DNA from: Alistipes muris
Lineage (GTDB): Bacteria > Bacteroidota > Bacteroidia > Bacteroidales > Rikenellaceae
Reading direction: 5' to 3'
Length of the DNA: 64,000 bases
Assembly: GCF_943193205.1 (NCBI RefSeq)
Contig: NZ_CALPDD010000009.1
Location: 35,015-99,014, forward strand
Shown here: one piece after another, positions 62,496-64,000 of the stretch
Layout of the letters: the number at the start of each line of letters is the position of its first letter
Numbering within the stretch: the first letter of the stretch is position 1
The notes under the pieces: generated by a model
Told to the model about the DNA's origin: nothing
What the model saw: only the letters and a program-made list of their open reading frames with translations
The model's database searches: none
Made by a program: the position numbers and the translations under genes

Positions 62496-62700
62496 GCAGT
62501 CTTCTCTCGGGGTTGCCGACATTCGGACTTAAAGCGCATCGGCTTTACTTTCTTACTGATGAAACTTGGCGGTTTTTGACGGTGTAGGAGTAGCAAGGTT
62601 GGTGCTCGCGTCGTTTTTCGGCGTGGGCATTCGTATTGTTCTCTACACCGGGTACGCCAAGACCTCATCAGTGGATCGTGCGAAGTGTCCCACGCTTTTT
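62496..62700 (+). ncRNA. Candidate rod-shaped structured RNA (about 205 nt)
   Basis: Nested inverted repeats on one axis: CTGATGA (62556-62562)/TCATCAG (62665-62671), CTTGGCG (62565-62571)/CGCCAAG (62655-62661), GGTGTAG (62581-62587)/CTACACC (62643-62649), and an apical 12-bp stem 62602-62613/62619-62630 around TTTTT. Outer bases GGACTT and GCGC (62525-62536) can pair with GTGC and AAGTGTCC (62678-62690), leaving a 15-nt one-sided bubble (62541-62555). A T6 tract (62695-62701) ends it. The rod with a bubble is reminiscent of 6S RNA, but I do not recognise a sequence family. It could instead be the leader of the PAP2 gene. Confidence 0.5.
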
Positions 62701-62736
62701 TGTTGTCCGGGAAACGATGAACCTAATCCGAATTCG

Positions 62737-63918
62737 ATGAAGATTCTTGTTTGTTTGCTGGCCTTCGCGTGTCTGTGGGCGCCCGGCCGTTCCTTCGCCG
62801 CGCAGCGCGACAGCCTCGGGCACGGTCGTTTGGCCGTCGCTGCCGTTCCTTTGATCATGGGCGGTGCTGCCATGACTTTCTGCGACCGCGATTTCCGCGA
62901 TTTGCGCAATAGTTACGCCGTCGGGTTCCGCCACGATTACGACGATTATCTCCAGTACGCGCCTTTGGCGTTCGCTTGGGGGTTGAAGGCTTGTGGCGTC
63001 AGGAGCCGCAGTTCTTGGGGGCGGATGATCGTCTCCAACGCCTTTTCCGCCGCTTTGATGGCTGCCATGGTCAATTCGCTCAAATATTCCGTGCGGGCCG
63101 AGCGCCCCGACGGCTCCACCCGCAATTCTTTTCCGTCGGGGCATGCCGCTACGGCTTTCATGGCTGCCTCTATTCTCCATAAGGAGTTCGGCCATCGCAG
63201 TCCGTGGTTCAGCGTCGGGGGGTACGTTGCCGCCGCCGCTACCGGCATCACGCGCCAGCTCAACAACCGCCATTGGATGAGCGACATCATGGTCGGCGCA
63301 GGCATCGGTATCCTCTCCGTCGAGTTGGGTTATCTCTTCGCCGATTTGATTTACCGGGAGCGGGGTATTGCCGACATCGGTTCTTTCCCCGATTTCGACC
63401 GTTTCCGGCGGCCGTCGTTCCTTTCGTTGCACGCCGGGGCTACTACCGCTTTGGGAAGTTATCCCGTCTTGTCCGGCAGGGAGGTCCGTTTCGCAGGCGG
63501 CCCTACGGTCGGGGTCCGCGGCGCTTGGTTCGCGACGCCTTACGTCGGGGTCGGCGGGCGGCTCGCCGTCGGCAGCATGCGGTTGGCCATCGACTCGGAG
63601 GCGCAGAACGAGTCGCAGTATGGGGCGTCGGTCGCCGTCGGGCCTTGTTTTTCCTATCCGCTCACGGCCCGTTGTGCCGTCGGGTCGCATTTGTCCGGCG
63701 GATACGAGTATTTCAAGCGGATGCGCAGTTCGTTCGGCGATTTGGGCGACCGCGGCGGTGCGTCGATAGGAACCGGGGTTTCCGTGACTTGCGTTGCCAC
63801 GACAGGTTTCGGCGTGCGGTTTTCGGTCGATTACGACCTTGTTTCGCCCGTGCTCCGCGGGTCCGAGGAGTGGCTGCATAAGCTGACCGTCGGCATGGAG
63901 GTCTGCACGCTTTTCTGA
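62737..63918 (+). CDS. PAP2 phosphatase fused to an outer-membrane barrel-like domain
   Basis: 393 residues with a signal peptide (CLLAFACLWAPGRSFA). The PAP2 motifs are complete: K116-x6-RP (KYSVRAERP), PSGH with H136, and R173-x5-H179-x3-D183 (TRQLNNRHWMSD). After about residue 225 come about 160 residues of alternating strands (LHAGATTALGSYP ... TVGMEVCTLF) like a small outer-membrane barrel. It may dephosphorylate lipid phosphates such as lipid A or undecaprenyl pyrophosphate; substrate unknown. The start at 62737 begins the signal peptide; longer frames overlap the structured RNA. Confidence 0.82.
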   Translation: MKILVCLLAFACLWAPGRSFAAQRDSLGHGRLAVAAVPLIMGGAAMTFCDRDFRDLRNSYAVGFRHDYDDYLQYAPLAFAWGLKACGVRSRSSWGRMIVSNAFSAALMAAMVNSLKYSVRAERPDGSTRNSFPSGHAATAFMAASILHKEFGHRSPWFSVGGYVAAAATGITRQLNNRHWMSDIMVGAGIGILSVELGYLFADLIYRERGIADIGSFPDFDRFRRPSFLSLHAGATTALGSYPVLSGREVRFAGGPTVGVRGAWFATPYVGVGGRLAVGSMRLAIDSEAQNESQYGASVAVGPCFSYPLTARCAVGSHLSGGYEYFKRMRSSFGDLGDRGGASIGTGVSVTCVATTGFGVRFSVDYDLVSPVLRGSEEWLHKLTVGMEVCTLF

Positions 63919-63976
63919 GCAGTCGTTGTTTGCTGAGCCCGGCAAAACATTGGTGCGTAGTTCGCATAGCAAAACG

Positions 63977-64000
63977 TCCGCCGCTCGATTGAGCGGCGGA
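63977..64000. terminator. Terminator hairpin at the right edge
   Basis: 10-bp stem TCCGCCGCTC/GAGCGGCGGA around GATT, reaching the window end. On the minus strand ACGTTTT follows. Any plus-strand U-tract lies outside the window. Confidence 0.65.

Noticed and set aside
62496..62700. RNase P RNA or tmRNA
   Set aside because: Core motifs of these RNAs (e.g. GAGGAAAGTCC of RNase P, a tRNA-like acceptor end of tmRNA) are absent.
62566..62736. Longer N terminus for the PAP2 protein
   Set aside because: The extension runs through the helices of the structured RNA and precedes a clear signal peptide at ATG 62737.

Overview
The window looks like a chromosomal segment of a GC-rich member of the Bacteroidales, most like Alistipes/Rikenellaceae. 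The reasons are SusC/SusD pairs, a hybrid two-component system fused to an AraC regulator, acidic-signal surface lipoproteins, families restricted to Bacteroidetes (DUF4199, DUF4293, DUF5689, DUF3244, BACON), and promoters of the Bacteroidetes type (-33 TTTG or TTG, about 19 nt, then -7 TAnnTTTG). The assignment to a genus is inference.

Layout. (1) 1-2633: the 3' end of guaA, a DEDDh exonuclease, a convergent OprP-like porin, an intergenic stretch with a 71-bp direct repeat pair, and tRNA-Ser(GCU). (2) 2684-14635 (+) and 18638-30299 (-): a pectin utilisation locus. The plus-strand arm has an alpha/beta hydrolase esterase, a DUF4861 protein, a GH28 polygalacturonase, a CE12-CE8 double esterase, a hybrid sensor (HTCS) and a GH105 unsaturated uronyl hydrolase. 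The minus-strand arm has a PL1 pectate lyase, SusC, SusD and a SusE-position beta-helix lipoprotein. Together these would deacetylate and demethylate pectin, cut homogalacturonan, import oligosaccharides and trim unsaturated ends. The SusE-position gene is split by an in-frame TGA. (3) 14718-18347 (-): a three-gene cassette (TPR/HTH membrane regulator, small Cys-containing DUF3244 protein, C39-like/thioredoxin membrane protein) lies between the two arms and is partly AT-rich.

(4) 30654-37306 (+): sufB, an FMN reductase, sufC, a short sufD, sufS, then tmk and a DoxX-like membrane protein. (5) 37368-42677 (+): a tripartite RND efflux operon (MFP, RND, TolC), followed by OsmC (-). (6) 43318-48041 (+): a long TPR protein and a plug-less outer-membrane barrel. 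(7) 48112-52943: SRP RNA (-) divergent from mltG (+), an NTF2-like protein (-) divergent from an HxlR regulator (+), YciO/Sua5, DUF4199, GT2 and DUF4293.

(8) 53039-62191 (+): a strong promoter drives a BACON lipoprotein, a secreted DNA/RNA non-specific nuclease lipoprotein, an endonuclease/exonuclease/phosphatase protein, a TonB-dependent receptor and a DUF5689 lipoprotein. I read this as a probable cell-surface nucleic-acid degradation and uptake system. (9) 62192-64000: tandem TCATTCTGAGCG repeats, a long rod-shaped structured RNA candidate of about 200 nt with its own -7 box and U-tract, and a PAP2 phosphatase fused to an outer-membrane barrel.

The strongest leads for something undescribed are the two-nuclease/TonB operon, the rod-like RNA at about 62496-62700, the DUF3244/C39-Trx/TPR-HTH cassette, and the in-frame TGA in the PUL lipoprotein. 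No CRISPR array, rRNA, prophage or insertion sequence was seen.
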